Source: Flavobacteriaceae bacterium
Lineage (GTDB): Bacteria > Bacteroidota > Bacteroidia > Flavobacteriales > Flavobacteriaceae
DNA length: 44,389 nucleotides
Assembly (NCBI GenBank): GCA_013003555.1
Contig: JABDIV010000036.1
Coordinates: 1 to 44,389, forward strand
Direction of reading: 5' to 3'
Shown here: piece by piece, positions 18,774 to 27,586 of the stretch
Layout: every line of letters starts with the position of its first letter
Position numbering within the stretch: position 1 is the first letter of the stretch
Notes under the pieces: generated by a model
Seen by the model: the letters and a program-made list of their open reading frames with translations, nothing else
Told to the model about the DNA's origin: nothing
Databases searched by the model: none
Translations under genes and position numbers: made by a program

Positions 18774-20438
18774 TTAATATGCATCCTCATGAACCTGAGA
18801 TATGGCTCTGCCACTCGGTTCATTCATATTTTTAAAGGCTTCATCCCATTCGAGTGCGATTTTTGTGCTGCAGGCAACCGAGGCCTCCTGGGGTACGCTT
18901 AAAGCGGCGGCATCGCTCGGGAAATGCTCTTCAAAAATGGAGCGGTAATAATATTCTTCTTTGTTTTGTGGCGTTTGAATCGGAAAACGGAAATGCGCAT
19001 TCTCCATTTGTTCATCTGAGATCTTTTGATCGACCATCTCCTTCAAGGTATCAATCCAGCTGTAACCCACGCCGTCGCTGAACTGTTCCTTCTGGCGCCA
19101 GGCCACGCTATGTGGCAGGTAATCTTCGAATGCTTTACGCACAACCCATTTCTCCATTCGTTCGGATGTGATCATTTTATCTTTCGGATTGATGCGCATG
19201 GCAACATCCATGAATTCTTTGTCTAGGAATGGCACACGCCCTTCAATACCCCATGCGGCGAGGCTTTTATTGGCTCGTAAACAATCATACATGTATAATT
19301 TATTCAGTTTCCTGACTGTCTCTTCATGAAATTCTTTTGCATTCGGAGCTTTATGAAAATATAGATAACCCCCGAATAACTCATCGGCTCCTTCTCCAGA
19401 CAACACCATTTTAATACCCATCGATTTAATAACACGTGCCATCAAATACATTGGAGTTGAAGCCCTGATAGTCGTGATATCATAGGTTTCTAACTGATAG
19501 ATCACATCGCGAATCGCATCGAGGCCTTCTTGTATCGTAAATTTAATTTCGTGGTGTACTGTTCCGATATGATCGGCTACTTTCTGTGCAGCTTCGAGGT
19601 CGGGAGAACCATCAAGTCCGACTGAAAAAGAGTGCAACTGCGGCCACCATGCCTCTGTCTTATCATCTGATTCTACACGCATCTGGCAATATTTTTTAGC
19701 GATTGCAGAGGTCACTGACGAATCCAACCCTCCGGAAAGCAAAACACCATAAGGCACGTCACTCATCAATTGACGGTGAACGGCATCTTCCAGTGCTTTT
19801 CGAAGCTCAGCAATATCAGTCTCATTATCTTTTACAGCATCATAATCGGTCCAGTCGCGATGGTACCATTGAACACATTTTCCGTCTTTACTCGACATAT
19901 AATGCCCCGGTGGAAACAATTCAATCTTGGTACAATACCCTTCCAGCGCTTTCAACTCGGATGCCACATAAAATGTTCCATGTTTATCCCACCCCATGTA
20001 TAAGGGAATGATTCCCATGTGATCACGAGCGATAAAATACTCGTCTTTTTCGGAATCATATAAAGCAAAACCGAATATACCATTGAGGTCATCTATAAAA
20101 TCAATGCCTTTTTCCTGATATAATGCCAAAATAACTTCACAATCGCTTTGTGTTTGAAAATTATAAGAACCCTCGAAATGCCGGCGTATGTCCCGATGAT
20201 TATAAATTTCGCCATTAACGGCAAGGATTATTTTTTTATCCTCGCTATAGAGGGGCTGCTTTCCCGAAGCGGGATCAACAATGGCTAATCGCTCATGAGC
20301 CACTATAGCTTTATCATTATGGAAAATCCCGCTCCAGTCGGGGCCGCGATGTCTGACCTTTTTTGACATTTCCAAAATTTGGGGCCGAAGTTCTTCAGCC
20401 TTTTGCTTAATATCGAAAGCACATACAATTCCGCACAT
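18774..20438 (-). CDS. asnB: Asparagine synthetase B (glutamine-hydrolysing)
   Basis: AsnB makes asparagine from aspartate, glutamine and ATP. The 554-residue protein starts MCGIVCAF, with Cys2 as the glutaminase nucleophile once Met is removed. It has the class II amidotransferase motifs RHRGPDWSG and LAVNGEIYNHRD. The synthetase domain carries the ATP pyrophosphatase loop SGGLDS (235-240) and GEGADELFGGY. Length and motif order match the Escherichia coli type AsnB. It is flanked by an intrinsic terminator downstream and an AT-rich divergent region upstream, so it is probably monocistronic. Confidence 0.95.
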   Translation of the reverse strand: MCGIVCAFDIKQKAEELRPQILEMSKKVRHRGPDWSGIFHNDKAIVAHERLAIVDPASGKQPLYSEDKKIILAVNGEIYNHRDIRRHFEGSYNFQTQSDCEVILALYQEKGIDFIDDLNGIFGFALYDSEKDEYFIARDHMGIIPLYMGWDKHGTFYVASELKALEGYCTKIELFPPGHYMSSKDGKCVQWYHRDWTDYDAVKDNETDIAELRKALEDAVHRQLMSDVPYGVLLSGGLDSSVTSAIAKKYCQMRVESDDKTEAWWPQLHSFSVGLDGSPDLEAAQKVADHIGTVHHEIKFTIQEGLDAIRDVIYQLETYDITTIRASTPMYLMARVIKSMGIKMVLSGEGADELFGGYLYFHKAPNAKEFHEETVRKLNKLYMYDCLRANKSLAAWGIEGRVPFLDKEFMDVAMRINPKDKMITSERMEKWVVRKAFEDYLPHSVAWRQKEQFSDGVGYSWIDTLKEMVDQKISDEQMENAHFRFPIQTPQNKEEYYYRSIFEEHFPSDAAALSVPQEASVACSTKIALEWDEAFKNMNEPSGRAISQVHEDAY

Positions 20439-20673
20439 AATATTTTTATATTAAATTGAATACAAAAATGAACATAAAGATTTTAATTATAAACCTTTTT
20501 TTATGATTTAATTACTATTTATTACTTTTTATGATTATTATAGTTAAATTTAGAATTTGCTATGGTGATTATTTGAATTATAAATTTCGAATGTAAACTT
20601 TAACAAGATTTTGCGACTTTAAGGAAGACGAATATCTAATTTTACGAAACTAACAAACAATTAATTCATTACT

Positions 20674-21216
20674 ATGCAAAACAAATCTATTTTCAGTGCC
20701 CTATTATTTTCTTTACTCATGATACTCGGTGTGCAGGCGCAAGAATTCCCCGGACTTGATAAAAGTCCGATGGATGCAGCATCTTTTCCGAGCAGCTATC
20801 GCGAATCAAATAAGGCTATTAAGATCGTTTACAGCCGTCCGCAGTTAAAAGGTCGATCACTTGATAAACTCGCACCCAAGGGTGAAGTTTGGCGTACCGG
20901 AGCTAACGAAGCTGCTGAATTATCCCTTTATACCGACATGACCCTTGGCGGAAAGGATATAAAAGCGGGCACATATACGTTTTACGTAATCCCCGGTGAA
21001 AAAGAATGGACCGCCATTGTGAGCACCGATCTAAACGTATGGGGTTCCTATTTTTATAATGAAGCCAATGATGTGGCTCGAATTAGTGTACCCGTAAAAA
21101 TGGGTGACGAATCGGTCGAGGCATTTGCCATGGCTTTTACAGAAGCCGAAAATGGTGTCGATTTACACCTGGCCTGGGATAAAGTACGCGTATCGGTTCC
21201 CTTCAAAAAGAAGTAG
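20674..21216 (+). CDS. Exported DUF2911 protein
   Basis: The 180-residue product has a signal peptide (about residues 1-22, ending GVQAQ). The mature region matches DUF2911: IKIVYSRPQLKGRSL, GEVWRTGANEAAELSLYTDM, DIKAGTYTFYVIPGEKEWTAIVS and a final HLAWDKVRVSVPF. This domain is common in Bacteroidota exported proteins, and its biochemical role is not established. There is no lipobox, so a soluble periplasmic or secreted location is likely. It is followed by a bidirectional terminator shared with queE. Confidence 0.85.
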   Translation: MQNKSIFSALLFSLLMILGVQAQEFPGLDKSPMDAASFPSSYRESNKAIKIVYSRPQLKGRSLDKLAPKGEVWRTGANEAAELSLYTDMTLGGKDIKAGTYTFYVIPGEKEWTAIVSTDLNVWGSYFYNEANDVARISVPVKMGDESVEAFAMAFTEAENGVDLHLAWDKVRVSVPFKKK

Positions 21217-21234
21217 GCTAAACACCTAAAATAT

Positions 21235-21268
21235 AAAAAAAAAGGCCTTATTACAAGGCCTTTTTTTT
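21235..21268. terminator. Bidirectional intrinsic terminator between the DUF2911 gene and queE
   Basis: AAAAGGCCTT and AAGGCCTTTT arms surround a five-base loop, with A- and T-runs on either side. It overlaps the queE stop codon. Confidence 0.85.
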
Positions 21269-21899
21269 ATGGAATATTGAGATATTTATGAGTTTGCAAC
21301 GACACCTTCCATTTCGGGTTTTGCATGACATATTCAACAATTAATGGCATGACCTTATCTCGTCTGCTCCATTCGGGTTGAAGGTACAACACGCAGTCTT
21401 TACGAACCTTTGATGCTTGTTCTTCAGCAAATTTAAAATCATCTTTGTTGTAGACGATGACCTTCAACTCATCAGCCTTACTATAAATGTCACCAACAGG
21501 TTTTTTAATTTTCTTAGGTGAGAGACAGATCCAGTCCCATTCACCCGTTAAAGGATAGGCGCCTGAGGTTTCAATATGAACTTTCAATCCTTTTTGTTTG
21601 AGTCCGCGCGTTAACAGGGTCATATCCCAGCTAAGCGGCTCCCCTCCTGTTACAACAACCGTATCGCTATATTTTACAGCCTCTTCGATTATTTTTTCGG
21701 TTTCGGTAGGAGGATGCAAATCAGCGATCCAACTCTCCTTTACATCACACCAATGACAGCCAACATCGCAACCACCTATTCTGACAAAATAGGCAGCGGT
21801 ACCTTTATGAAACCCCTCCCCCTGAATGGTATAAAAGGCTTCCATCAATGGCAGCACTTCTCCTTTGTTGATCCGCTTTTGTAGCTCACGTTTTAACAT
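21267..21899 (-). CDS. queE: 7-carboxy-7-deazaguanine synthase
   Basis: QueE is a radical-SAM enzyme that converts carboxytetrahydropterin to 7-carboxy-7-deazaguanine, a step in making preQ0 and queuosine for tRNA. The 210-residue product has the Cys44-X3-Cys48-X2-Cys51 cluster motif (GGCDVGCHWCD), an MEAFYTIQGEG start, the GGEPL SAM-binding segment and the ETSG motif. It is among the smaller radical-SAM proteins, as expected for QueE. ATG 21899 is chosen because a TTG nine bases upstream lies inside a -7 promoter element. queC, queD and queF are not in the window. RidA-like gene 21936-22382 is just upstream on the same strand. Confidence 0.9.
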   Translation of the reverse strand: MLKRELQKRINKGEVLPLMEAFYTIQGEGFHKGTAAYFVRIGGCDVGCHWCDVKESWIADLHPPTETEKIIEEAVKYSDTVVVTGGEPLSWDMTLLTRGLKQKGLKVHIETSGAYPLTGEWDWICLSPKKIKKPVGDIYSKADELKVIVYNKDDFKFAEEQASKVRKDCVLYLQPEWSRRDKVMPLIVEYVMQNPKWKVSLQTHKYLNIP

Positions 21900-21905
21900 A
21901 GGCTG

Positions 21906-21913
21906 CAAAGATA
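21906..21913 (-). promoter_or_regulatory. Candidate -7 element of queE
   Basis: TATCTTTG on the minus strand matches the consensus exactly and ends six bases before ATG 21899, which implies a very short leader. No clear -33 box is seen. Confidence 0.45.
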
Positions 21914-21935
21914 GGAAAGTTTGATCCTTCCGGGA

Positions 21936-22382
21936 CTATTTAGCCGCTATTACGTCGATCTCGATTTTAGCAGAGGCTGCTAGTCCGGATGCGGCAAAAG
22001 TGGTGCGTGCAGGTTTATTTGGAAAATACTGCATATACACCTCATTAAAATCTTGAAAATCACTGATATCGCTCAATATGACGGTGCACTTGACAACACG
22101 ATCTAAACCTAAGTCATGATGTTCAAGAACCGCTTTGATATTTTCAATCGTCTGTTTGGTCTCCGCCTTGATTCCACCTTCAACTAAAAAGCCTTTGTTG
22201 TGATCACGACCAATCTGGCCGGCAAGAAAGAACAGATCTTCAGTTTCAACGGCATCACTGAACGGCGTGTTTTGACGCTTGGGTTCGTGAGAATTATGAA
22301 AATTTATTTCACCGGAATTCCATTCGCATGAACTCAAAATAACGATGATAAGGACAGATAAAGTATACGGCATGTATTTCAT
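21936..22382 (-). CDS. RidA/YjgF-family lipoprotein
   Basis: The 148-residue product has a RidA fold domain. RidA enzymes hydrolyse reactive enamine/imine intermediates from PLP enzymes, normally in the cytoplasm. The domain shows FFLAGQIGRD, a KQTIENIKAVLEHHDLGLDRVVKCTV helix-strand segment, and PARTTFAASGLAASAKIEIDVIA. Arg126 and Glu141 align with the conserved active-site residues of RidA (Arg105 and Glu120 in Escherichia coli). Unusually, it begins with an export signal and lipobox (LIIVILSSC, Cys19), so it should be a periplasmic or outer-membrane lipoprotein. It is probably co-transcribed with queE, 36 bases downstream. Its substrate is unknown. Confidence 0.85.
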   Translation of the reverse strand: MKYMPYTLSVLIIVILSSCEWNSGEINFHNSHEPKRQNTPFSDAVETEDLFFLAGQIGRDHNKGFLVEGGIKAETKQTIENIKAVLEHHDLGLDRVVKCTVILSDISDFQDFNEVYMQYFPNKPARTTFAASGLAASAKIEIDVIAAK

Positions 22383-22440
22383 GGATATTCGGTTTTATTG
22401 TTGTTTAAAATTACACTATTTTTATCAAAAATATACCGAT

Positions 22441-23979
22441 ATGAGTAAGCGTGATCAGTTTGTTGAAACCATTAAAAAAGGGTACACCTTTAAAGGTGAT
22501 TATATAACCCTTGGAGCGGGAATGTTAGATAATGAAACCATAACGGAGGCTTTTGTCAATGTTCCGTTGAAAACAATGAACCGACACGGACTAATTGCCG
22601 GGGCCACAGGAACGGGTAAAACAAAAACACTGCAGGTCCTTGCTGAAAACCTGAGTGAAAAAGGCGTCCCGGTTTTGCTAATGGATATCAAGGGTGATCT
22701 TAGTGGCCTTGCCCAGCCAAGTCCCGGACATCCAAAGATCGATGAGCGGCATGCAAAAATCGGTTTGCCATTTACACCAAAGCCATTCCCGGTTGAGATT
22801 ATGTCCTTATCGGAACAGGATGGTGTAAGGTTACGCGCAACCGTTAGCGAGTTTGGCCCCGTTCTAATCTCGAGGATCTTAGATGTCTCTGAAACCCAGG
22901 CCGGTATTATCGCCGTAATTTTTAAATATTGCGATGATCATAAATTACCCTTGCTGGATCTAAAAGATTTCAAAAAAATTCTGCAATATGCCACATCCCA
23001 AGGCAAAAAGGAATTTGAAGAAGCCTATGGTCGGATATCAACGGCCTCTACCGGAGCTATTCTTCGGCGCCTCGTCGAGCTTGAGCAACAGGGTGGTGAT
23101 TTGTTTTTTGGAGAGAAAAGCTTTGATGTGAAGGATCTTGTACGAACAAATGCCGACGGACAAGGCTATATAAACATCATTAGACTTACGGATATTCAAG
23201 ACAGGCCTAAGTTGTTTTCAACCTTTATGCTAAGCCTGTTGGCCGAGATCTATGAAACCTTCCCAGAACAAGGTGATAGTGACCGACCAGAATTAATCAT
23301 GTTTATCGATGAGGCTCATCTCATTTTTAACGAAGCTTCAAAGGCTCTGCTCAATCAAATCGAAAGCATTGTAAAACTTATTCGAAGTAAAGGCATCGGA
23401 TTGTATTTTGTCACGCAAAATCCCACCGATGTACCTGAAGCGGTGCTCAGCCAACTCGGTCTAAAAGTCCAGCATGCCTTAAGAGCCTTCACTGCCAAGG
23501 ATAGAAAGGCCATTAAACTTACGGCTCAGAATTATCCTGATACCGATTTTTATGATACAGCCGAAACACTGACGTCACTTGGAATCGGAGAAGCTTTGGT
23601 TTCTGCTTTAGATGAAAAAGGCCGGCCCTCGGCTTTGGCAGCTACAATGATGCGGGCACCCATGAGCCGAATGGACATTCTCACCTCTACTGAGCTTTCC
23701 CAGTTGTTAAATGATTCGAAACTCGTTATGAAATATAATGAGGATATCGACAGGAACAGTGCTTATGAAATGCTTAACGAAAAAATCAAAAAAGCCGAAG
23801 ACCTGAAGGCAAAGGAAGACGCCAAATTGGAAAGAGATAAAGAAAGAGAAAAAGAACGACCAACGAAAACCAGACGTCGAAGTTCGAGTCGTTCTACCCG
23901 TCAAAATCCGGTAGTCAAGGTCTTAACCAGTGCAACCTTTATACGGGCCGTATTCGGAATTCTAAAGAAAGTCATTTAA
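22441..23979 (+). CDS. HerA-like ATPase (DUF853 family)
   Basis: The 512-residue product is a P-loop ATPase of the HerA/FtsK superfamily, DUF853 type. HerA proteins are hexameric DNA translocases; the DUF853 subgroup has no settled role. Walker A is GATGTGKTKT (54-63). Walker B is LIMFIDEAHLIF (Asp near 290). A later RSKGIGLYFVTQNPTDVPEAVLSQL segment is typical of the family. The C-terminus has a highly charged coiled-coil stretch (about 440-490) followed by an Arg/Ser-rich tail. ATG 22441 is used because a longer in-frame start overlaps the divergent lipoprotein gene. No NurA nuclease or defence effector is adjacent. Confidence 0.85.
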   Translation: MSKRDQFVETIKKGYTFKGDYITLGAGMLDNETITEAFVNVPLKTMNRHGLIAGATGTGKTKTLQVLAENLSEKGVPVLLMDIKGDLSGLAQPSPGHPKIDERHAKIGLPFTPKPFPVEIMSLSEQDGVRLRATVSEFGPVLISRILDVSETQAGIIAVIFKYCDDHKLPLLDLKDFKKILQYATSQGKKEFEEAYGRISTASTGAILRRLVELEQQGGDLFFGEKSFDVKDLVRTNADGQGYINIIRLTDIQDRPKLFSTFMLSLLAEIYETFPEQGDSDRPELIMFIDEAHLIFNEASKALLNQIESIVKLIRSKGIGLYFVTQNPTDVPEAVLSQLGLKVQHALRAFTAKDRKAIKLTAQNYPDTDFYDTAETLTSLGIGEALVSALDEKGRPSALAATMMRAPMSRMDILTSTELSQLLNDSKLVMKYNEDIDRNSAYEMLNEKIKKAEDLKAKEDAKLERDKEREKERPTKTRRRSSSRSTRQNPVVKVLTSATFIRAVFGILKKVI

Positions 23980-23988
23980 TCCTTTCCA

Positions 23989-24543
23989 ATGAAATTTGCA
24001 ATTAAACTTATCCTTATCCTGGCTATTGTTTTATCGTGTAAACAGGAACGGACCGATCCCTTTTTAATTCAAAGCAATCAGATCGGGCAGCTTACCGATT
24101 CAACCCAGGTTGGGGAATTGGATTTAGTTTTTCCAAATGATTCGGTTTCTACCTTTATTGGCGGCGATGAGTTTACAGGTAAGATCAATGACATCGAAAT
24201 ATATGAAACCAGTGGAAAAAAGCTTTTAGTGCTTACGCCCTTTGAAGCACTGGATTCGACATCCACCATAAAAACCATTCGTGTAATCGATTCCCGATTC
24301 AAAACACCTGACGGAATATCTTCAACAAGTACCTTTGGCGAGATACGCAAGAACTATAAAATCTCAGGAATTCAAAATTCATTGCGTAATATAATTGTTT
24401 CGGTTGATGACATCAACGCCTATTTTACGATTGATAAGTCGGAATTACCTCCGAATATGCGATATGATATAAATTTAAAAATCGACCCCATCCAGATTCC
24501 CGATAAATCAAAAATAAAGGACTTTTACATTCAGTGGTATTGA
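23989..24543 (+). CDS. Lipoprotein of unknown function
   Basis: This encodes 184 residues with a signal peptide and lipobox (LILAIVLSC, Cys17). The mature part is acidic and rich in short beta strands (GELDLVFPNDSVSTF, IEIYETSGKKLLVLTP, IRVIDSRFKTPDGISS). It includes a TFGEIRKNYKISG segment like those of single-domain periplasmic lipoproteins that bind small ligands or membranes. I do not recognise a family. It starts nine bases after the HerA-like gene and one base before the cupin gene, so it is part of the same operon. Confidence 0.75.
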   Translation: MKFAIKLILILAIVLSCKQERTDPFLIQSNQIGQLTDSTQVGELDLVFPNDSVSTFIGGDEFTGKINDIEIYETSGKKLLVLTPFEALDSTSTIKTIRVIDSRFKTPDGISSTSTFGEIRKNYKISGIQNSLRNIIVSVDDINAYFTIDKSELPPNMRYDINLKIDPIQIPDKSKIKDFYIQWY

Positions 24544-24544
24544 T

Positions 24545-24907
24545 ATGAAACCTTTTAGAATTCAACGGAACCCAATTGTCATACCGACAGATGATGATAA
24601 AATCATAAAAGAGCATTTTGGCCTGGCAAGTTCAGGTCAGTCCGATATCAGTATCGCACATATGGTGGCTCCCCCTGGCTGGAGTGAACCCTTTCAAACA
24701 CCTGAATTTGATGAATACACCTTTATCATAAAAGGTCGGAAGCAATTCTGCATCAATGGTGAAACAATCGTTCTGAATGCCGGTGAATCAATAATGATCT
24801 CAAAAAACACCCGAATTCAATATGCTAACCCTTTCGATGAACCCTGCGAATACCTGGCCATATGCAAACCGGCCTTTTCACCAAACACTGTTAATCGAGA
24901 GGATTAA
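24545..24907 (+). CDS. Cupin-domain protein
   Basis: The 120-residue single cupin domain has the FDEYTFIIKGRKQFCINGETIVLNAGESIMI core. The usual first-motif histidine pair is not obvious: the region reads PEFDEYTFIIKG, with Glu and Tyr where His-x-His is common. A typical metal site may therefore be incomplete. There is no signal peptide, so the protein is cytoplasmic. It abuts the alpha/beta hydrolase gene directly (stop followed by ATG), which suggests linked roles. The substrate is unknown; small cupins can be enzymes or sensors. Confidence 0.75.
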   Translation: MKPFRIQRNPIVIPTDDDKIIKEHFGLASSGQSDISIAHMVAPPGWSEPFQTPEFDEYTFIIKGRKQFCINGETIVLNAGESIMISKNTRIQYANPFDEPCEYLAICKPAFSPNTVNRED

Positions 24908-25735
24908 ATGATTCAAATTATCACGAAATTATTAGGGCAATCGATCAATATCCTAGGATTGATCGCCCCGAGGAAATCGGCCCATCTGGCTCTGCGATTA
25001 TTTTCAACACCTCAAAAAGGCAGGCTAAGTGAATCTCAGCATAAATTCATGTCATCGGCCAAACAAAAGAGCCTTAAAGTAAATGACCTTGTTGCCATGA
25101 CCTACCATTGGCCCGGAAGTAAGGATACTGTTCTTTTATTACATGGCTGGGAAAGCAATGCGGCCCGTTGGAAACTATTCATTAAACTACTGCGATCACA
25201 TGATTACGATATTGTCGCGATTGACGGCCCGGCCCATGGGCAATCAAGTGGCAAACGATTTAATGCCTTGCTCTATGCCGACTTTATAAAGACCGTAACA
25301 GAGACGTTTCGGCCAAAAATTATTATCGGACACTCAGTCGGTGGAATGGCTGCCGTATTCTGTTTACATGAAAATAATCATTTAAAGGTTGACAAACTTG
25401 TGCTGCTCGGATCACCCGCTCATTTTGTTGGCGTCCTCGAACGCTATGTTGATTTAATGGGATACAGTAATCGCGTTCACAGGACTATTGCTTCGGAAAT
25501 AGAAAAAAAATATGGGCATGGCCCGGAATACTTTTCAGCAGCCGAATTTGCACAGGATTTGAATTGCAATACACTTATTATACACGACAAAGACGATGCT
25601 ATCATTCCATATTCGGATGCCCTGTTGTATAGTTCGAACTTTAAAAATTCAAAACTGATTTCAACCGAGGATATGGGGCACAGCCTGAATAACAAAACGG
25701 TTCATGCATCCATCATTGAATTCATGTTAAGCTAA
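24908..25735 (+). CDS. Alpha/beta hydrolase
   Basis: The 275-residue product is an alpha/beta-hydrolase fold enzyme acting on an unknown ester, amide or similar substrate. The oxyanion region is LLLHGWESNA (76-85). The nucleophile elbow is GHSVGG with Ser143. The acid is Asp229 or Asp230 in HDKDDAIIPY, and the base is His258 in DMGHSLNN. A short hydrophobic N-terminal stretch is present but it is not a clean signal peptide. The ATG follows the cupin stop with no gap; rluF begins 21 bases later. Confidence 0.85.
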   Translation: MIQIITKLLGQSINILGLIAPRKSAHLALRLFSTPQKGRLSESQHKFMSSAKQKSLKVNDLVAMTYHWPGSKDTVLLLHGWESNAARWKLFIKLLRSHDYDIVAIDGPAHGQSSGKRFNALLYADFIKTVTETFRPKIIIGHSVGGMAAVFCLHENNHLKVDKLVLLGSPAHFVGVLERYVDLMGYSNRVHRTIASEIEKKYGHGPEYFSAAEFAQDLNCNTLIIHDKDDAIIPYSDALLYSSNFKNSKLISTEDMGHSLNNKTVHASIIEFMLS

Positions 25736-25756
25736 ACTTTATCGTACCTTTACCGC

Positions 25757-26491
25757 ATGCAGGATCAATTGGTCAGACTCAATAAATATTTAAGTGAAAT
25801 AGGATATTGCTCCAGGCGTGCAGCTGATAAACTAATTGAGCAGGGGCGCGTAATGGTTAATGGGAAATCAGCCGAAATGGGTATGAAGGTTTCACCAAAT
25901 GATCTTATTCTGGTCGATAATAAATCGGTCGAGGCCAGAAAGGAGGAGTTTGTTTATCTCGCCCTGAACAAGCCTGTGGGAATTGTGTGTACAACCGATA
26001 CCCGGGTAGAAAAGAACAATATTATCGAGTTTATAAATTATCACAAACGCATTTTTCCAATCGGAAGACTCGATAAAATGAGTGAAGGTTTGATATTACT
26101 TACCGATGACGGCGATATTGTGAATAAAATCCTCAGAGCAAGCAACAGGCACGAGAAAGAATACATTGTTACGGTCGATAAACCCATTTCACAAACGTTC
26201 ATTAAACGAATGGCCGGCGGTATCCCGATTCTTGGAACGATCACCCGGAAATGTAAAGTTGAAAAGATTGACAATACCACTTTTAAGATTGTTCTTACCC
26301 AGGGTTTAAACCGTCAGATCCGTCGTATGTGCGACTATTTGAACTATGAGGTACGATCGCTTAAGCGGACGAGGATCATGCATATCAAATTGGATTTGCC
26401 TTCCGGTAAGTACCGGGAATTAACAAAAAATGAATTGTCGGAGTTAAAACAATTGTTGAGGTCCTCGCGAAAAACTTCATTAAAAAATTAA
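25757..26491 (+). CDS. rluF: 23S rRNA pseudouridine synthase, RluF type
   Basis: The 244-residue product makes pseudouridine in rRNA (the Escherichia coli RluF acts on U2604 of 23S rRNA; it also modifies a tRNA site). The N-terminal S4 RNA-binding domain reads VRLNKYLSEIGYCSRRAADKLIEQGRV. The catalytic motif is GRLDKMSEGLILLT with Asp106 as the nucleophile. The product-binding segment is GLNRQIRRMCDYL. The sequence LALNKPVGIVCTTD is typical of RluB/E/F-type enzymes, so RluB or RluE is the alternative; the S4 domain and NRQIRRMC favour RluF. Confidence 0.85.
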   Translation: MQDQLVRLNKYLSEIGYCSRRAADKLIEQGRVMVNGKSAEMGMKVSPNDLILVDNKSVEARKEEFVYLALNKPVGIVCTTDTRVEKNNIIEFINYHKRIFPIGRLDKMSEGLILLTDDGDIVNKILRASNRHEKEYIVTVDKPISQTFIKRMAGGIPILGTITRKCKVEKIDNTTFKIVLTQGLNRQIRRMCDYLNYEVRSLKRTRIMHIKLDLPSGKYRELTKNELSELKQLLRSSRKTSLKN

Positions 26492-26572
26492 CCCCTCAAA
26501 GATTTCGTTTTGTTAATTTATTGCAAAGTAGGATTCATTCAAGGATTCCCATGATTATATTTAAATAAAAAA

Positions 26573-27145
26573 ATGAAGTCTATATTATCAATTATTTGTT
26601 TGTTTGGGGTTCTTTGCCTGAACGGACAAAACGAATTTGAACCTAACGAAGATTATCCCTATGGGAGTCCGAATCCCGAGGCACCGGCACAATTAAAAGA
26701 TTACGAACCACTCATCGGTTTGAGTGATTGCAAATCGGTTAGTCGAAAGCCTGACGGCAGCTGGAACCCGGAAATTGACATGACCTGGGAATTCAGATAT
26801 ATCATGAACGGGATGGCAGTACAAGATCAGACGCTAAAGGACGACGGCGCCCATGCGGGTAGCATCCGACAATATATCGCTGATAGCAGCCGTTGGTATG
26901 TCCACTATTATTCAAACACCATTCCAACAGCTGTACTTCCCGCCTGGGAAGGCAATCGTCAAGATGATAAAATGATTTTATATCGTGATCAAAAAGCTCC
27001 CAACGGCATGGAGGGTATGTACAAAATAACCTTTTATGAGATGCGTCCGGAATCCTTTAAGTGGAAAGGCGAATGGGTGAACAAGGATGAATCAATCATC
27101 TATCCCACCTGGACCATTGCATGCAAAAAACGTAAAACCCAATAA
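26573..27145 (+). CDS. Exported DUF1579-like protein
   Basis: The 190-residue product begins with a signal peptide ([19 protein letters not shown]). The mature domain resembles the lipocalin-like DUF1579/DUF1579-type fold: [58 protein letters not shown] and [20 protein letters not shown]. The role of this family is not established. The next gene starts five bases later, so it is co-transcribed with the VOC protein. The family call rests on motif recognition only. Confidence 0.65.
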   Translation: MKSILSIICLFGVLCLNGQNEFEPNEDYPYGSPNPEAPAQLKDYEPLIGLSDCKSVSRKPDGSWNPEIDMTWEFRYIMNGMAVQDQTLKDDGAHAGSIRQYIADSSRWYVHYYSNTIPTAVLPAWEGNRQDDKMILYRDQKAPNGMEGMYKITFYEMRPESFKWKGEWVNKDESIIYPTWTIACKKRKTQ

Positions 27146-27150
27146 ATTCT

Positions 27151-27576
27151 ATGAAGCAAAATACCCCTCCCTTTCATTTAGCAATTCCCGTACATAATCT
27201 TAAGGACTGTCGTGAATTTTACAGAGAAATTATTGGATGTAAAGAAGGCAGAAGCAGTGACCATTGGGTCGATTTCGATTTCTTCGGGCATCAGCTGGTA
27301 ATTCACTTCAAACCTAAAGATGAAACCGATTTACATACGAATCCTGTTGACGGAAAATCGGTCCCCGTACCGCATTATGGTGTGGTTTTGGCCTGGGAAG
27401 AATTTAAACCTTTTGCCGATCGCATACGGGATGCCGGAATCCCCTTTATTATTGAACCCTATATTCGCTTTGAAGGACAGGTTGGCGAACAGGCTACCAT
27501 GTTTTTTAATGATCCCTCCGGAAATGCGCTCGAATTTAAAGCCTTTAAGAATATGGATCAATTATTTGCCAACTAA
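27151..27576 (+). CDS. VOC (glyoxalase/bleomycin-resistance) family protein
   Basis: The 141-residue product is of the vicinal-oxygen-chelate superfamily. It has the paired beta-alpha-beta-beta-beta layout: [41 protein letters not shown], then [22 protein letters not shown] and [16 protein letters not shown]. Likely metal ligands are His (near residue 6), His in GHQLVIHF and Glu in GNALEFK. Members include glyoxalases, dioxygenases and resistance proteins, so the reaction cannot be named. It follows the DUF1579-like gene by five bases. Confidence 0.8.
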   Translation: MKQNTPPFHLAIPVHNLKDCREFYREIIGCKEGRSSDHWVDFDFFGHQLVIHFKPKDETDLHTNPVDGKSVPVPHYGVVLAWEEFKPFADRIRDAGIPFIIEPYIRFEGQVGEQATMFFNDPSGNALEFKAFKNMDQLFAN

Positions 27577-27586
27577 ATATAAGGCC

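Noticed and set aside
22441..23979. HerA-like ATPase as part of an antiphage or recombination system
   Set aside because: No NurA, SIR2 or other effector or nuclease is adjacent; neighbours are a lipoprotein, cupin, hydrolase and rluF.
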